A stretch of DNA of 64,000 bases, from contig JAZNGW010000044.1 of NCBI GenBank assembly GCA_045576655.1, positions 1-64,000 on the forward strand. The letters are read 5' to 3'. Source of the DNA: RGIG8745 sp045576655. Lineage in GTDB: Bacteria; Bacteroidota; Bacteroidia; Bacteroidales; Bacteroidaceae. This document shows, piece after piece, positions 8,526-16,981 of the stretch (position 1 is the stretch's first letter; each line of letters opens with the position of its first letter). The notes below the pieces were generated by a model, which did no database searches, was not told where the DNA came from, and saw nothing but the letters and a program-made list of their open reading frames with translations. The translations under genes and the position numbers were made by a program.

Positions 8526-8783
8526 ATGGAAGCAAGAAATTTAAGAAAACAAAGAATGGGTGTTGTTTCTAGCAACAAGATGGACAAGACTATCGTCGTT
8601 GCAACTAAATTTAAGGAGAAGCACCCTATATATGGTAAGTTTGTTAGCAAGACAAAGAAATACCATGCTCATGACGAAAAGAACGAGTGCAATGTGGGTG
8701 ACACTGTGCTGATTATGGAGACTCGTCCGTTGAGCAAAACTAAAAGATGGAGATTAGTACAAATCGTTGAAAGAGCTAAGTAA
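8526..8783 (+). CDS. rpsQ: 30S ribosomal protein S17
   Basis: uS17 is a primary 16S rRNA-binding protein. I choose ATG 8526 (MEARNLRKQRMGVV, 85 residues), which matches the Bacteroidales N-terminus. An in-frame TTG at 8514 would add four residues with no family support. The conserved SNKMDKTIVV and RPLSKTKRW segments are present. It is followed after 2 bp by rplN. Confidence 0.95.
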   Translation: MEARNLRKQRMGVVSSNKMDKTIVVATKFKEKHPIYGKFVSKTKKYHAHDEKNECNVGDTVLIMETRPLSKTKRWRLVQIVERAK

Positions 8784-8785
8784 TT

Positions 8786-9151
8786 ATGATACAGACAGAA
8801 TCAAGATTGACAGTTGCAGACAACAGTGGTGCACGCGAAGTTCTTTGTATCCGTGTACTCGGAGGTACAAGACGCCGCTACGCTTCTGTTGGTGACGTGA
8901 TTGTCGTAACAGTAAAAAATGTAATCCCTTCAAGCGATATCAAGAAGGGTACAGTATCAAAGGCTTTGATTGTACGTACTAAGAAGGAAGTACGTCGTGC
9001 TGATGGTTCTTATATCCGCTTTGATGACAATGCGTGTGTGCTTTTGAATAATGCGGGAGAAATGAGAGGAAGCCGTATCTTTGGTCCTGTAGCTCGCGAA
9101 CTCCGTGCTGCTAACATGAAAGTAGTTTCTTTGGCTACTGAGGTACTTTAA
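8786..9151 (+). CDS. rplN: 50S ribosomal protein L14
   Basis: uL14 sits at the subunit interface and is bound by the silencing factor RsfS. The 121 residues are full length, with the conserved N-terminal block MIQTESRLTVADNSGAREV and the C-terminal GEMRGSRIFGPVARELR. It is part of the spc section of the operon. Confidence 0.98.
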   Translation: MIQTESRLTVADNSGAREVLCIRVLGGTRRRYASVGDVIVVTVKNVIPSSDIKKGTVSKALIVRTKKEVRRADGSYIRFDDNACVLLNNAGEMRGSRIFGPVARELRAANMKVVSLATEVL

Positions 9152-9169
9152 TTTTAAACGATTATAGTA

Positions 9170-9487
9170 ATGAGTAAATTACATATAAAGAAAGGTGACA
9201 CGGTTTATGTAAACGCTGGAAACTACAAGGGACAGACAGGTAAGGTGTTGTCTGTGCTTGTAGAAAAGCAGCGCGCCGTTGTCGAGGGTGTAAACATGGT
9301 GTCTAAGAGCACTAAGCCAAGCGCTAAGCACCCACAGGGAGGTATTATCAAGCAGGAAGCTCCTATACATATTTCTAACCTTAACGTTGTTGACCCTAAA
9401 ACAGGAAAGCCAACACGTATCGGAAGAAAGTTGGGCGCTAATGGCAAGTTAGTTCGTTATGCTAAAAAATCAGGGGAGGAGATTTAA
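9170..9487 (+). CDS. rplX: 50S ribosomal protein L24
   Basis: uL24 initiates 50S assembly. The 105-residue product has a KOW motif near its start (KKGDTVYVNAGNYKGQTGKV, residues 7-26). Its TAA stop overlaps the ATG of rplE by one base, which suggests coupled translation. Confidence 0.97.
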   Translation: MSKLHIKKGDTVYVNAGNYKGQTGKVLSVLVEKQRAVVEGVNMVSKSTKPSAKHPQGGIIKQEAPIHISNLNVVDPKTGKPTRIGRKLGANGKLVRYAKKSGEEI

Positions 9488-10041
9488 TGAGTACAACTGC
9501 AAATCTTAAGAATGTATATGCTGAGCAAATCGCTCCAGCTTTGATGAAACAGTTCAACTACACTTCTCCTATGCAGATTCCTGTATTGAAGAAGATTGTT
9601 GTTAACCAGGGTCTTGGTATGGCTACAGCTGACAAGAAGGTTATTGAGGTGGCTTTGAACGAGCTCGCTCAGATCACAGGTCAGAAAGCTGTTGCAACAA
9701 TGTCAAAGAAGGATATCTCTAACTTCCGTTTGCGTAAGAAGATGCCTATCGGTGTGATGGTTACTCTTCGTCGCCAGAAGATGTACGAGTTCCTTGAGAG
9801 ACTTGTACGTGTAGCACTTCCACGTATCCGTGACTTCAAGGGTATTGAGTCTAAGTTTGATGGTCGTGGTAACTATACACTCGGTATTCAGGAACAGATT
9901 ATCTTCCCTGAAATCAATATCGACCAGGTTGATAAAATTATGGGTATGAACATCACTTTCGTTACAACTGCACAGACAGACGAAGAGGGTTATGCTCTGC
10001 TCAAGGCTTTCGGACTTCCATTTAAGGATGCTAAAAAATAA
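9487..10041 (+). CDS. rplE: 50S ribosomal protein L5
   Basis: uL5 binds 5S rRNA and contacts P-site tRNA. The 184-residue product contains the family segments VVNQGLG and the GRGNYTLGIQEQIIFPEI block near residues 125-142. It overlaps rplX by one base and lies 6 bp before rpsN. Confidence 0.98.
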   Translation: MSTTANLKNVYAEQIAPALMKQFNYTSPMQIPVLKKIVVNQGLGMATADKKVIEVALNELAQITGQKAVATMSKKDISNFRLRKKMPIGVMVTLRRQKMYEFLERLVRVALPRIRDFKGIESKFDGRGNYTLGIQEQIIFPEINIDQVDKIMGMNITFVTTAQTDEEGYALLKAFGLPFKDAKK

Positions 10042-10047
10042 TAGACA

Positions 10048-10347
10048 ATGGCAAAAGAATCAATGAAGGCTCGCGAAGTTAAGCGTGCTAAACTTGTTGC
10101 AAAATATGCTGCTAAGCGTGCAGCGCTTAAGAAGATCGTTAATACAGGTGATCCTATGGAGGCTTATGAAGCTGCACGCCAGCTCCAGGCTATACCTGCT
10201 AACGCTAATCCAATCCGTTTGCACAATCGTTGCAAGATTACAGGTCGTCCAAGAGGATATATCCGTCAGTTCGGTATCTCTCGTATTCAGTTCCGTGAGA
10301 TGGCTTCTGCAGGACTTATCCCAGGTGTTAAGAAAGCAAGTTGGTAA
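10048..10347 (+). CDS. rpsN: 30S ribosomal protein S14
   Basis: uS14 is a late-binding head protein. At 99 residues it is the longer, zinc-free form: the region that holds CxxC pairs in the short form reads NRCKITGRPRGYIRQFG here. Expression should therefore not depend on zinc supply. A 52-bp gap with a small hairpin separates it from rpsH. Confidence 0.97.
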   Translation: MAKESMKAREVKRAKLVAKYAAKRAALKKIVNTGDPMEAYEAARQLQAIPANANPIRLHNRCKITGRPRGYIRQFGISRIQFREMASAGLIPGVKKASW

Positions 10348-10370
10348 TTTATTTTTAGTGTTAAATATTG

Positions 10371-10384
10371 TCGGGGTGTCCCGA
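10371..10384 (+). promoter_or_regulatory. Small hairpin before rpsH
   Basis: TCGGG-GTGT-CCCGA is a perfect 5-bp stem with a tetraloop in the 52-bp rpsN-rpsH gap, extended weakly by flanking A-T pairs. S8 autoregulates the spc operon in E. coli through an mRNA hairpin, but I cannot show that this one mimics the 16S S8 site. Confidence 0.3.
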
Positions 10385-10399
10385 TTAATTTAATTTATT

Positions 10400-10795
10400 A
10401 TGACAGATCCAATAGCAGATTATCTAACGAGGTTGAGAAATGCAATCAGTGCAAAGCACAAGGTTGTTGAAATTCCTGCCTCAAACTTGAAAAAGGAAAT
10501 CACTAAGATCCTTTTCGATCAGGGCTATGTACTTAACTACAAGTTCGTAGAGGATGGTCCTCAGGGAACAATCAAAGTGGCTCTTAAGTACGATGCCGAG
10601 TCAAAAACAAGCGCTATCCAGTGCTTAAAGCGCGTGTCACGTCCAGGTCTTCGTAAGTATACTGGATACAAGGACATGCCAAGAGTAATTAACGGATTAG
10701 GTATAGCTATTATATCTACATCTAAAGGTGTTATGACTAACAAGCAGGCTGCTGAACTTAAGATCGGTGGCGAGGTGCTTTGTTTCGTTTATTAA
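10400..10795 (+). CDS. rpsH: 30S ribosomal protein S8
   Basis: uS8 is a primary binder of the 16S central domain and a known spc-operon repressor in other bacteria. The 131 residues begin MTDPIADYLTRLRNA. The C-terminal rRNA-binding segment ISTSKGVMTNKQA is conserved. Confidence 0.98.
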   Translation: MTDPIADYLTRLRNAISAKHKVVEIPASNLKKEITKILFDQGYVLNYKFVEDGPQGTIKVALKYDAESKTSAIQCLKRVSRPGLRKYTGYKDMPRVINGLGIAIISTSKGVMTNKQAAELKIGGEVLCFVY

Positions 10796-10811
10796 TTAAG
10801 GAGGATATATA

Positions 10812-11381
10812 ATGTCTAGAATTGGTAAGTTGCCTATTAATATTCCTGCAGGAGTAACAATTACTCATAAGGATGACATTGTAACTGTAAAAGGTCCTAA
10901 AGGTGAGCTCACACAGTATGTAAACCCTGCGATAAGCATCGTTATTGAGGACGGAAAGTTGACAATGGAGGAAAACAAGGATTTGATGATTGACAATCCA
11001 AAGCAGCGTCACGCTTTCCACGGATTGTACCGTTCTCTTGTGAACAACATGGTTATCGGAGTGTCTGAAGGTTACAAGAAGACTCTTCAGTTGGTGGGTG
11101 TAGGTTATCGTGTGTCAAACACAGGTAATCTTCTTGAACTCTCTTTGGGTTATTCTCACGCAATATTCTTTGAACTTCCAAAGGAAATCAAAGTAGAGAC
11201 TAAGTCTGAAAGAAATCAGGACCCTCTCATTATGCTTGAATCATGTGACAAGCAGTTGCTCGGTCTCGTGTGTGCAAAGATTCGTTCTTTCCGCAAGCCT
11301 GAACCATATAAGGGTAAGGGTATCCGTTTCCAGGGCGAAGTTGTTAGAAGAAAGTCTGGTAAGTCAGCAAGTGCTAAATAA
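10812..11381 (+). CDS. rplF: 50S ribosomal protein L6
   Basis: uL6 lies near the sarcin-ricin loop and the GTPase-factor site. The 189-residue product begins MSRIGKLPINIPAGV. The C-terminal signature KPEPYKGKGIRF lies near residues 161-172. A good ribosome-binding sequence (TAAGGAGG) precedes the ATG, which is uncommon in this window. Confidence 0.98.
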   Translation: MSRIGKLPINIPAGVTITHKDDIVTVKGPKGELTQYVNPAISIVIEDGKLTMEENKDLMIDNPKQRHAFHGLYRSLVNNMVIGVSEGYKKTLQLVGVGYRVSNTGNLLELSLGYSHAIFFELPKEIKVETKSERNQDPLIMLESCDKQLLGLVCAKIRSFRKPEPYKGKGIRFQGEVVRRKSGKSASAK

Positions 11382-11398
11382 TTTTTAATTGTACGAAT

Positions 11399-11740
11399 AT
11401 GATAACAAAGATAGAAAGACGTATCAAGATTAAGTATAGAGTACGCAATAAGATTTCTGGTACTGCTGAACGCCCACGTATGTCTGTTTTCAGAAGTAAC
11501 AAGCAGATTTATGTACAAATCGTTAACGATGAGACATCTACAACCCTTGTTTCCGCTTCATCTCTTGGCATGGAAAAGTGCCCTAAGTGCGAGCAGGCTG
11601 CTAAGGTTGGCGAACTTGTCGCTAAGAAGGCAATAGAGGCAGGCATTTCCGCTGTAGTTTTCGACCGTAATGGTTATTTGTATCACGGAAGGGTTAAGGA
11701 GGTAGCAGATGCTGCCCGTAACGCTGGACTTAAATTTTAA
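11399..11740 (+). CDS. rplR: 50S ribosomal protein L18
   Basis: uL18 binds 5S rRNA together with L5. The 113 residues begin MITKIERRIKIKYRVRNK and end in the conserved FDRNGYLYHGRVKEVADAAR segment. A CPKC pair at about residues 60-63 is a local feature; I have no evidence that it binds metal. Confidence 0.97.
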   Translation: MITKIERRIKIKYRVRNKISGTAERPRMSVFRSNKQIYVQIVNDETSTTLVSASSLGMEKCPKCEQAAKVGELVAKKAIEAGISAVVFDRNGYLYHGRVKEVADAARNAGLKF

Positions 11741-11747
11741 TTGAATT

Positions 11748-12257
11748 ATGGTTAATAGAGTAAAAATAGGAAACGATATCGAGTTGAAGGACCGATTAGT
11801 TGCTATTAATCGTGTTACCAAGGTTACAAAGGGTGGTAGAACATTTACATTCGCAGCCATTGTAGTTGTTGGAGACGGAAATGGTGTGATTGGCTACGGT
11901 CTTGGAAAAGCTGGTGAAGTTACTGCTGCTATCGCTAAGGGTGTAGAAGCAGCCAAGAAAAATCTCGTTAAAGTACCTGTTCTCAACGGAACTGTTCCGC
12001 ACGAGGTATATGCTAAGTTCGGTGGCGCAAGAGTTCTTATCATGCCTGCTTCTGAAGGTACAGGAGTTGTTGCAGGTGGTGCTATGCGTGCCGTTTTGGA
12101 GAGTGTTGGTATCACAGACGTTCTTGCAAAGTCTAAGGGATCTTCAAATCCACACAATCTTGTCAAGGCTACAATTGCAGCACTTGCAGAGATGCGTGAC
12201 CCTAAGACTGTGGCACAGAACCGCGGTGTAAGTTTGACAAAAGTATTTAGAGGATAA
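11748..12257 (+). CDS. rpsE: 30S ribosomal protein S5
   Basis: uS5 contributes to the mRNA channel and decoding fidelity. The 169-residue product has the S5 double-stranded-RNA-binding N-terminal domain, including GDGNGVIGYGLGKAGEV (residues about 43-59), and the ASEGTGVVAGGAMRAVLE block of the C-terminal domain. It is tightly packed, with a 7-bp gap after rplR. Confidence 0.98.
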   Translation: MVNRVKIGNDIELKDRLVAINRVTKVTKGGRTFTFAAIVVVGDGNGVIGYGLGKAGEVTAAIAKGVEAAKKNLVKVPVLNGTVPHEVYAKFGGARVLIMPASEGTGVVAGGAMRAVLESVGITDVLAKSKGSSNPHNLVKATIAALAEMRDPKTVAQNRGVSLTKVFRG

Positions 12258-12268
12258 GGAGATTAATC

Positions 12269-12445
12269 ATGGCAACAATTAAAATTAAGCAGGTTAGAAG
12301 CCGTATCGGTCGACCTATTGATCAGAAGCGTACACTTGATGCTCTTGGGCTTACTAAGATGAACAAGGTAGTTGAGCATGAGGACACTCCTTCTTTGCGT
12401 GGAATGATCCGCAAGGTTAATCACCTTGTTGAGGTTGTAGACTAA
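12269..12445 (+). CDS. rpmD: 50S ribosomal protein L30
   Basis: This is a 58-codon gene in the gap between rpsE and rplO. It begins MATIKIKQVRSRIG and contains the family segments KRTLDALGL and MNKVVEHEDTPSLRGMI. The start is supported by the GGAGATTAATC sequence directly upstream, and the position matches the standard spc order. uL30 is a small peripheral 50S protein. Confidence 0.97.
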   Translation: MATIKIKQVRSRIGRPIDQKRTLDALGLTKMNKVVEHEDTPSLRGMIRKVNHLVEVVD

Positions 12446-12473
12446 GTATTTAATTTAAATTAATTCGAAACAC

Positions 12474-12920
12474 ATGGAATTACATAATTTAAAACCAGCA
12501 GAAGGCGCAACTCATAATAGCAAGCGTGTTGGTCGTGGATATGGTTCTGGAAAGGGTCGTACATCTACACGCGGACACAAGGGTGCTAAGGCTAGATCTG
12601 GATACAAGAAGAAGATTGGCTTCGAAGGTGGACAGATGCCACTCCAGCGCCGTGTCCCTAAGTTCGGTTTCAAGAACATCAACCGCGTTGAATATAAGGC
12701 CATCAACCTTGGTACAATCCAGAAGCTAGTTGAAGACAAGGAATTGACAAAGGTTACAATTGCAGACTTTATTGCTGCAGGTTTTGTTAACTCTAATCAA
12801 CTTGTTAAGGTTCTCGCTAATGGAGAATTGACTGCTAAAGTTGAAGTTGAGGCACATGCTTTCTCTGAGAAGGCTGCTGCTATCATCACAGAAAAAGGTG
12901 GTAATGCTGTAAAACTCTAA
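12474..12920 (+). CDS. rplO: 50S ribosomal protein L15
   Basis: uL15 is a late-assembling 50S protein with a long basic extension. The 148 residues begin MELHNLKPAEGATHNSKRVG. The family GRG(Y/H)GSGKGRTSTRGHKG region lies near residues 21-36. It is followed after 4 bp by secY. Confidence 0.98.
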   Translation: MELHNLKPAEGATHNSKRVGRGYGSGKGRTSTRGHKGAKARSGYKKKIGFEGGQMPLQRRVPKFGFKNINRVEYKAINLGTIQKLVEDKELTKVTIADFIAAGFVNSNQLVKVLANGELTAKVEVEAHAFSEKAAAIITEKGGNAVKL

Positions 12921-12924
12921 TGTA

Positions 12925-14304
12925 ATGGGAAAAGCAATCGATAAAATAAAGAATATCAAGATTGTAAAGACATTGTCTAACATTGGGAAAATCGAGGATC
13001 TTCGTCAGAGAATCCTCGTGACCCTGATGTTGGTCGCTGTTTATCGTTTCGGATCTTATGTGGTTCTTCCTGGCATTGACACGGAAGCTCTCACAGGTGT
13101 TCAGAATCAGACAAGTACAGGACTTATGTCTTTGCTCGACATGTTCTCAGGTGGTGCCTTCTCTAAGGCTTCAATCTTTGCACTTGGTATCATGCCGTAC
13201 ATCTCTGCGTCTATCGTTATGCAGTTGCTTGGTATTGCTGTTCCTTATTTCCAGAAAATGCAGCGTGAAGGTGAAAGTGGAAGACGTAAGATGAATCAGT
13301 ATACAAGATATTTGACCATCTTCATTCTTCTTTTACAGGCTCCTTCATATCTTTTGAACTTAAAATGGCAGAATGGCGGTCTGAATCCGATGTATGATTC
13401 TTTGGATTGGACCATGTTCGTGATTTCATCAACTGTTATACTTACCGCTGGTAGTATGTTCGTCCTTTGGTTAGGTGAGCGCATTACAGATAAAGGCATC
13501 GGTAACGGTATATCTTTGATAATCATGATAGGTATTATCGCACGTTTCCCACAGGCATTCATTCAGGAATTTACAACAAGATTTACAACTCCTGGTCAAG
13601 GAGGTCTTATTGTGTTCTTGGTGGAAATTGTAGTGCTTCTAGCTGTTATTGCATCTGCAATATTGCTTGTGCAAGGTGTTAGACGTGTGCCTGTACAGTA
13701 TGCTAAAAAAGTAGTAGGAAACAGACAGATTGGTGGTGCAAGACAATATATTCCGTTGAAGCCTTATGCTGCAAACGTGATGCCTATTATCTTTGCTCAG
13801 GCTATTATGTTCATTCCTATCACTTTGGCAGGTTGGGCTACAAATGGTCAGTTGAGTCCGTTTTTGCTACAGGTTATGGATAATACTAGTGCCGTTTATA
13901 ATATTATCTTTGCAGCTCTTATTATTATCTTCACTTATCTCTATACTGCGATTACGATCAATCCTGTTCAGATGGCTGAGGATATGAAGAAGAATAATGG
14001 CTTTATTCCTGGTGTTAAACCTGGAAAGCCAACTGCTGACTTCTTGGATAATATTATGTCACGAATCACATTCCCAGGTTCTTTGTTCCTCGCATTTATC
14101 GCGATCATGCCTGCTTTTGCTGGCTTGTTCGGTGTTCAGCGCGAGTTCGCACAGTTCTTTGGTGGAACATCTCTGTTGATTCTTGTAGGTGTTGTACTTG
14201 ATACACTTCAACAGATCGAGAGTCACTTGTTGATGAGACACTATGACGGACTTTTGGAATCAGGACGTATTCGTGGTCCACGTTCAAATGCCGGTGCTTA
14301 TTAA
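12925..14304 (+). CDS. secY: Protein translocase subunit SecY
   Basis: SecY is the pore of the inner-membrane Sec translocon. The 459-residue product has the expected ten hydrophobic helices. The IEDLRQRI segment (residues about 23-30) marks the start of the conserved region, GMPYISASI-type residues mark the plug and TM2 region, and the cytosolic ends are charged. It lies in the usual place between rplO and map. Confidence 0.98.
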   Translation: MGKAIDKIKNIKIVKTLSNIGKIEDLRQRILVTLMLVAVYRFGSYVVLPGIDTEALTGVQNQTSTGLMSLLDMFSGGAFSKASIFALGIMPYISASIVMQLLGIAVPYFQKMQREGESGRRKMNQYTRYLTIFILLLQAPSYLLNLKWQNGGLNPMYDSLDWTMFVISSTVILTAGSMFVLWLGERITDKGIGNGISLIIMIGIIARFPQAFIQEFTTRFTTPGQGGLIVFLVEIVVLLAVIASAILLVQGVRRVPVQYAKKVVGNRQIGGARQYIPLKPYAANVMPIIFAQAIMFIPITLAGWATNGQLSPFLLQVMDNTSAVYNIIFAALIIIFTYLYTAITINPVQMAEDMKKNNGFIPGVKPGKPTADFLDNIMSRITFPGSLFLAFIAIMPAFAGLFGVQREFAQFFGGTSLLILVGVVLDTLQQIESHLLMRHYDGLLESGRIRGPRSNAGAY

Positions 14305-14312
14305 TATAAGGA

Positions 14313-15107
14313 ATGGTATATCTGAAAACGGACGAGGAGGTAGAACTCCTTCGCAAGGCTAATCTCTTAGTAGGAAGTACTCTTGCAGAATTGGCGAAAG
14401 TAATTGAGCCTGGTATTACAACTAAGCAGCTGGATACTATAGCAGAGACTTTTATTAGAGATAATGGAGCGGAACCTACTTTTAAGGGTTTTCCAAATCC
14501 TTACGGCGGTCCTTTTCCTGCGAGTATTTGCACATCTGTTAACAATCAGGTTGTCCATGGAATACCAAACGATACTCCATTAGAGAATGGTGATATAGTT
14601 TCCATTGATTGTGGTACTTTATTGAATGGTTTTTGTGGAGATTCATGTTATACATTTAAGGTGGGCGAGGTTTCTGATGAAGTGTCCAAACTGTTGGATG
14701 TAACGAAGGAGTCTTTATACAAAGGAATAGAGCAGGCTGTAGTTGGTTCAAGAATCGGTAATATTTCTTATGCTGTCCAGAACTATTGTGAATCTAATTC
14801 TTATGGTGTAGTACGCGAATTTGTTGGCCATGGGATAGGACGCGATATGCATGAAGAACCTCAAGTTCCTAATTATGGAAGAAGAGGAACTGGAATGCTC
14901 CTAAAAAATGGGCTTTGCATTGCAATTGAGCCGATGATAACTCTGGGTAAGCGTGATATATCTATGCTGGATGATAATTGGACAATTGTTACTCGCGATG
15001 GTAAAGTTGCCGCCCATTATGAGCATACAGTTTGCGTGCGAAAGGGAAAAGCTGATATTCTCTCGTCTTTTGATGAAATAGAAAAAGTTTTAAGATATAA
15101 ATCATAA
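14313..15107 (+). CDS. map: Methionine aminopeptidase type I
   Basis: MetAP removes the initiator Met from nascent proteins. The 264-residue product has the pita-bread fold metal ligands: the aspartate of SIDCG (residues about 97-101), the aspartate of GDSCYTF, the histidine of HGIGRDMHEEP, and the glutamates of IEPM and near HYEHTVCV. It lacks the N-terminal zinc-finger extension of longer forms. It sits 8 bp after secY and 2 bp before infA. Confidence 0.97.
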   Translation: MVYLKTDEEVELLRKANLLVGSTLAELAKVIEPGITTKQLDTIAETFIRDNGAEPTFKGFPNPYGGPFPASICTSVNNQVVHGIPNDTPLENGDIVSIDCGTLLNGFCGDSCYTFKVGEVSDEVSKLLDVTKESLYKGIEQAVVGSRIGNISYAVQNYCESNSYGVVREFVGHGIGRDMHEEPQVPNYGRRGTGMLLKNGLCIAIEPMITLGKRDISMLDDNWTIVTRDGKVAAHYEHTVCVRKGKADILSSFDEIEKVLRYKS

Positions 15108-15109
15108 TT

Positions 15110-15328
15110 ATGGCTAAGCAATCTGCAATTGAACAGGATGGAACAATCGTTGAAGCGTTGTCTAATGCGATGTTCCGCGTAGAGTTGGAGAATGGGCATG
15201 AGATTATAGCACATATCTCTGGTAAAATGCGAATGCATTACATCAAGATTTTGCCAGGCGATAAGATTAAGGTTGAAATGTCTCCTTATGATTTGTCAAA
15301 AGGTAGAATAGTGTTTAGATACAAATAA
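15110..15328 (+). CDS. infA: Translation initiation factor IF-1
   Basis: IF-1 occupies the 30S A site during initiation. The 72 residues are the family length for this S1-like OB fold. The product starts MAKQSAIEQDGTIVEAL and ends with the SPYDLSKGRIVFRYK signature. It follows map after 2 bp. Confidence 0.98.
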   Translation: MAKQSAIEQDGTIVEALSNAMFRVELENGHEIIAHISGKMRMHYIKILPGDKIKVEMSPYDLSKGRIVFRYK

Positions 15329-15338
15329 AATAAAAGAT

Positions 15339-15455
15339 ATGAAAACAAGAGCATCTTTAAAGAAACGTACACCTGATTGCGTTATCGTTAGACGTAAAGG
15401 ACGTCTGTTTGTAATTAATAAGAAAAACCCTAAGTATAAGATGCGTCAGGGTTAA
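15339..15455 (+). CDS. rpmJ: 50S ribosomal protein L36
   Basis: This is a 38-codon gene between infA and rpsM. It begins MKTRASLKKRTPDC and ends NPKYKMRQG, as L36 does. Only one of the usual zinc-ligand cysteines (Cys14) is visible, so this is the zinc-independent form known in many Bacteroidetes. bL36 sits near the GTPase-associated centre. Confidence 0.96.
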   Translation: MKTRASLKKRTPDCVIVRRKGRLFVINKKNPKYKMRQG

Positions 15456-15486
15456 TCTTTAGTAAGACAAGAAATAAAATAAAGAT

Positions 15487-15867
15487 ATGGCAATAAGAAT
15501 TGTAGGTGTAGACCTCCCGCAGAACAAGAGAGGTGAAATTGCGTTGACATACATTTTTGGTATTGGACGCAGCAGCTCAGCTAAAATTTTGGAAAAGGCT
15601 GGTGTTGACAAGGACATGAAAGTTAAGGACTGGAACGATGACCAGGCAGGTAAGATTCGTGAGATTATCGCTGCTGAATACAAGGTAGAAGGTGATCTTC
15701 GCTCAGAAATCCAACTTAACATCAAGCGTTTGATGGACATTGGTTGCTATCGTGGTATTCGTCACCGTATTGGTCTTCCAGTACGTGGTCAGAGCACAAA
15801 GAACAATGCTCGTACTCGCAAGGGAAAGAAGAAGACAGTTGCAAACAAGAAAAAGGCTACTAAATAA
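15487..15867 (+). CDS. rpsM: 30S ribosomal protein S13
   Basis: uS13 links the 30S head to the 50S subunit. The 126-residue product starts MAIRIVGVDLPQNKRGEIAL. The conserved RGIRHRIGLPVRGQ(S/R)TKNNARTRKG stretch lies near residues 94-117, and a basic Lys-rich tail follows. It lies 9 bp before rpsK. Confidence 0.98.
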   Translation: MAIRIVGVDLPQNKRGEIALTYIFGIGRSSSAKILEKAGVDKDMKVKDWNDDQAGKIREIIAAEYKVEGDLRSEIQLNIKRLMDIGCYRGIRHRIGLPVRGQSTKNNARTRKGKKKTVANKKKATK

Positions 15868-15876
15868 TAATTAGGT

Positions 15877-16266
15877 ATGGCAAAGAAAACAGCTTCTGCT
15901 AAGAAGAGAGTTGTCAAAGTAGGTGCACAGGGACAGCTTCATGTTCACTCATCTTTCAATAACATCATTGTTACTTTGGCAAATAGTGAGGGTCAGGTAA
16001 TTTCTTGGTCTTCAGCAGGTAAGATGGGCTTTAGAGGTTCTAAAAAGAACACTCCGTATGCAGCACAGATGGCTGCTCAGGATTGCGCTAAGGTTGCATT
16101 TGACCTCGGATTGAGAAAGGTTGTGGCTTACGTTAAGGGACCAGGTAATGGACGTGAGTCTGCTATCAGAGGTGTCTATGGAGTAGGTATTGAAGTTACA
16201 GAAATTATTGATGTGACTCCACTCCCACACAATGGATGTCGTCCTCCAAAGAGAAGAAGAGTTTAA
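15877..16266 (+). CDS. rpsK: 30S ribosomal protein S11
   Basis: uS11 forms part of the platform near the E site. The 129 residues include the family segments HVHSSFNNIIVT and the C-terminal DVTPLPHNGCRPPKRRRV. A 100-bp structured gap follows before rpsD. Confidence 0.98.
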   Translation: MAKKTASAKKRVVKVGAQGQLHVHSSFNNIIVTLANSEGQVISWSSAGKMGFRGSKKNTPYAAQMAAQDCAKVAFDLGLRKVVAYVKGPGNGRESAIRGVYGVGIEVTEIIDVTPLPHNGCRPPKRRRV

Positions 16267-16282
16267 TTATTTATAGTGATCA

Positions 16283-16349
16283 GAGTCTGGGCGTATTTTA
16301 TTGACTGTATCTTTCCTTTCTACAGTCGCGGCTGCAATACAAAGGACTC
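16283..16349 (+). promoter_or_regulatory. Structured leader of rpsD (candidate S4 autoregulatory element)
   Basis: Three nested helices can be drawn in the rpsK-rpsD gap. An outer GAGTC/GACTC stem (16283-16287 with 16345-16349) encloses GTATT/AATAC (16293-16297 with 16336-16340) and a perfect 7-bp GACTGTA/TACAGTC hairpin (16303-16309 with 16321-16327). S4-responsive leaders before rpsD are known in several phyla, and I recall a Bacteroidia class. No covariance search was possible, so the assignment is inference from structure and position. Confidence 0.6.
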
Positions 16350-16366
16350 AAAATTAATGAAAATAT

Positions 16367-16972
16367 ATGGCAAGATATATTGGACCTAAGTCAAGAATTT
16401 CTCGTCGTTTCGGTGAAGCAATCTTCGGACCAGACAAAGTGTTGTCTAAGAGAAATTATCCTGCAGGTCAGCATGGAAACAATCGTCGTAAGAAGTCTTC
16501 CGAGTATGGTCTCATGCTCGCTGAGAAGCAGAAGGCTAAGTACACATACGGAGTACTTGAGCGTCAGTTCCGTAACTTGTTCGAAAAAGCTTCAACAATG
16601 AGCGGTGTAACAGGTGAGGTTCTCCTTCAGCTTCTTGAGGCTCGTCTTGATAATGTAGTTTACCGTTTGGGTATTGCTCCAACACGTGCTGCTGCTCGTC
16701 AGATGGTTAGCCACAAGCACATCACAGTCGATGGTCAGGTTGTAAACATCCCTTCATATAGTGTGAAGCCTGGTCAGATTGTTGCTGTTCGTGAGAAGGC
16801 TAAGTCTTTGGAAGTTATTGAGGCTTCTTTGGCAGGTTTCAATCACAGCAAGTATCCTTGGATTGAGTGGGACGCAAACGTTATGGGCGGTAAGTTCTTG
16901 CACAATCCAGAACGTGCAGATATTCCTGAGAATATTAAAGAGCAGATGATTGTCGAGTTGTACTCTAAATAA
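16367..16972 (+). CDS. rpsD: 30S ribosomal protein S4
   Basis: uS4 is a primary 16S 5'-domain binder and a known translational repressor of the alpha operon. The 201-residue product has an S4 RNA-binding domain near residues 93-155 (LEARLDNVVYRLGIAPTRAAARQMVSHK region). The N-terminus lacks zinc-binding cysteines. It is followed after 9 bp by rpoA. Confidence 0.98.
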   Translation: MARYIGPKSRISRRFGEAIFGPDKVLSKRNYPAGQHGNNRRKKSSEYGLMLAEKQKAKYTYGVLERQFRNLFEKASTMSGVTGEVLLQLLEARLDNVVYRLGIAPTRAAARQMVSHKHITVDGQVVNIPSYSVKPGQIVAVREKAKSLEVIEASLAGFNHSKYPWIEWDANVMGGKFLHNPERADIPENIKEQMIVELYSK

Positions 16973-16981
16973 AAATTAGCA

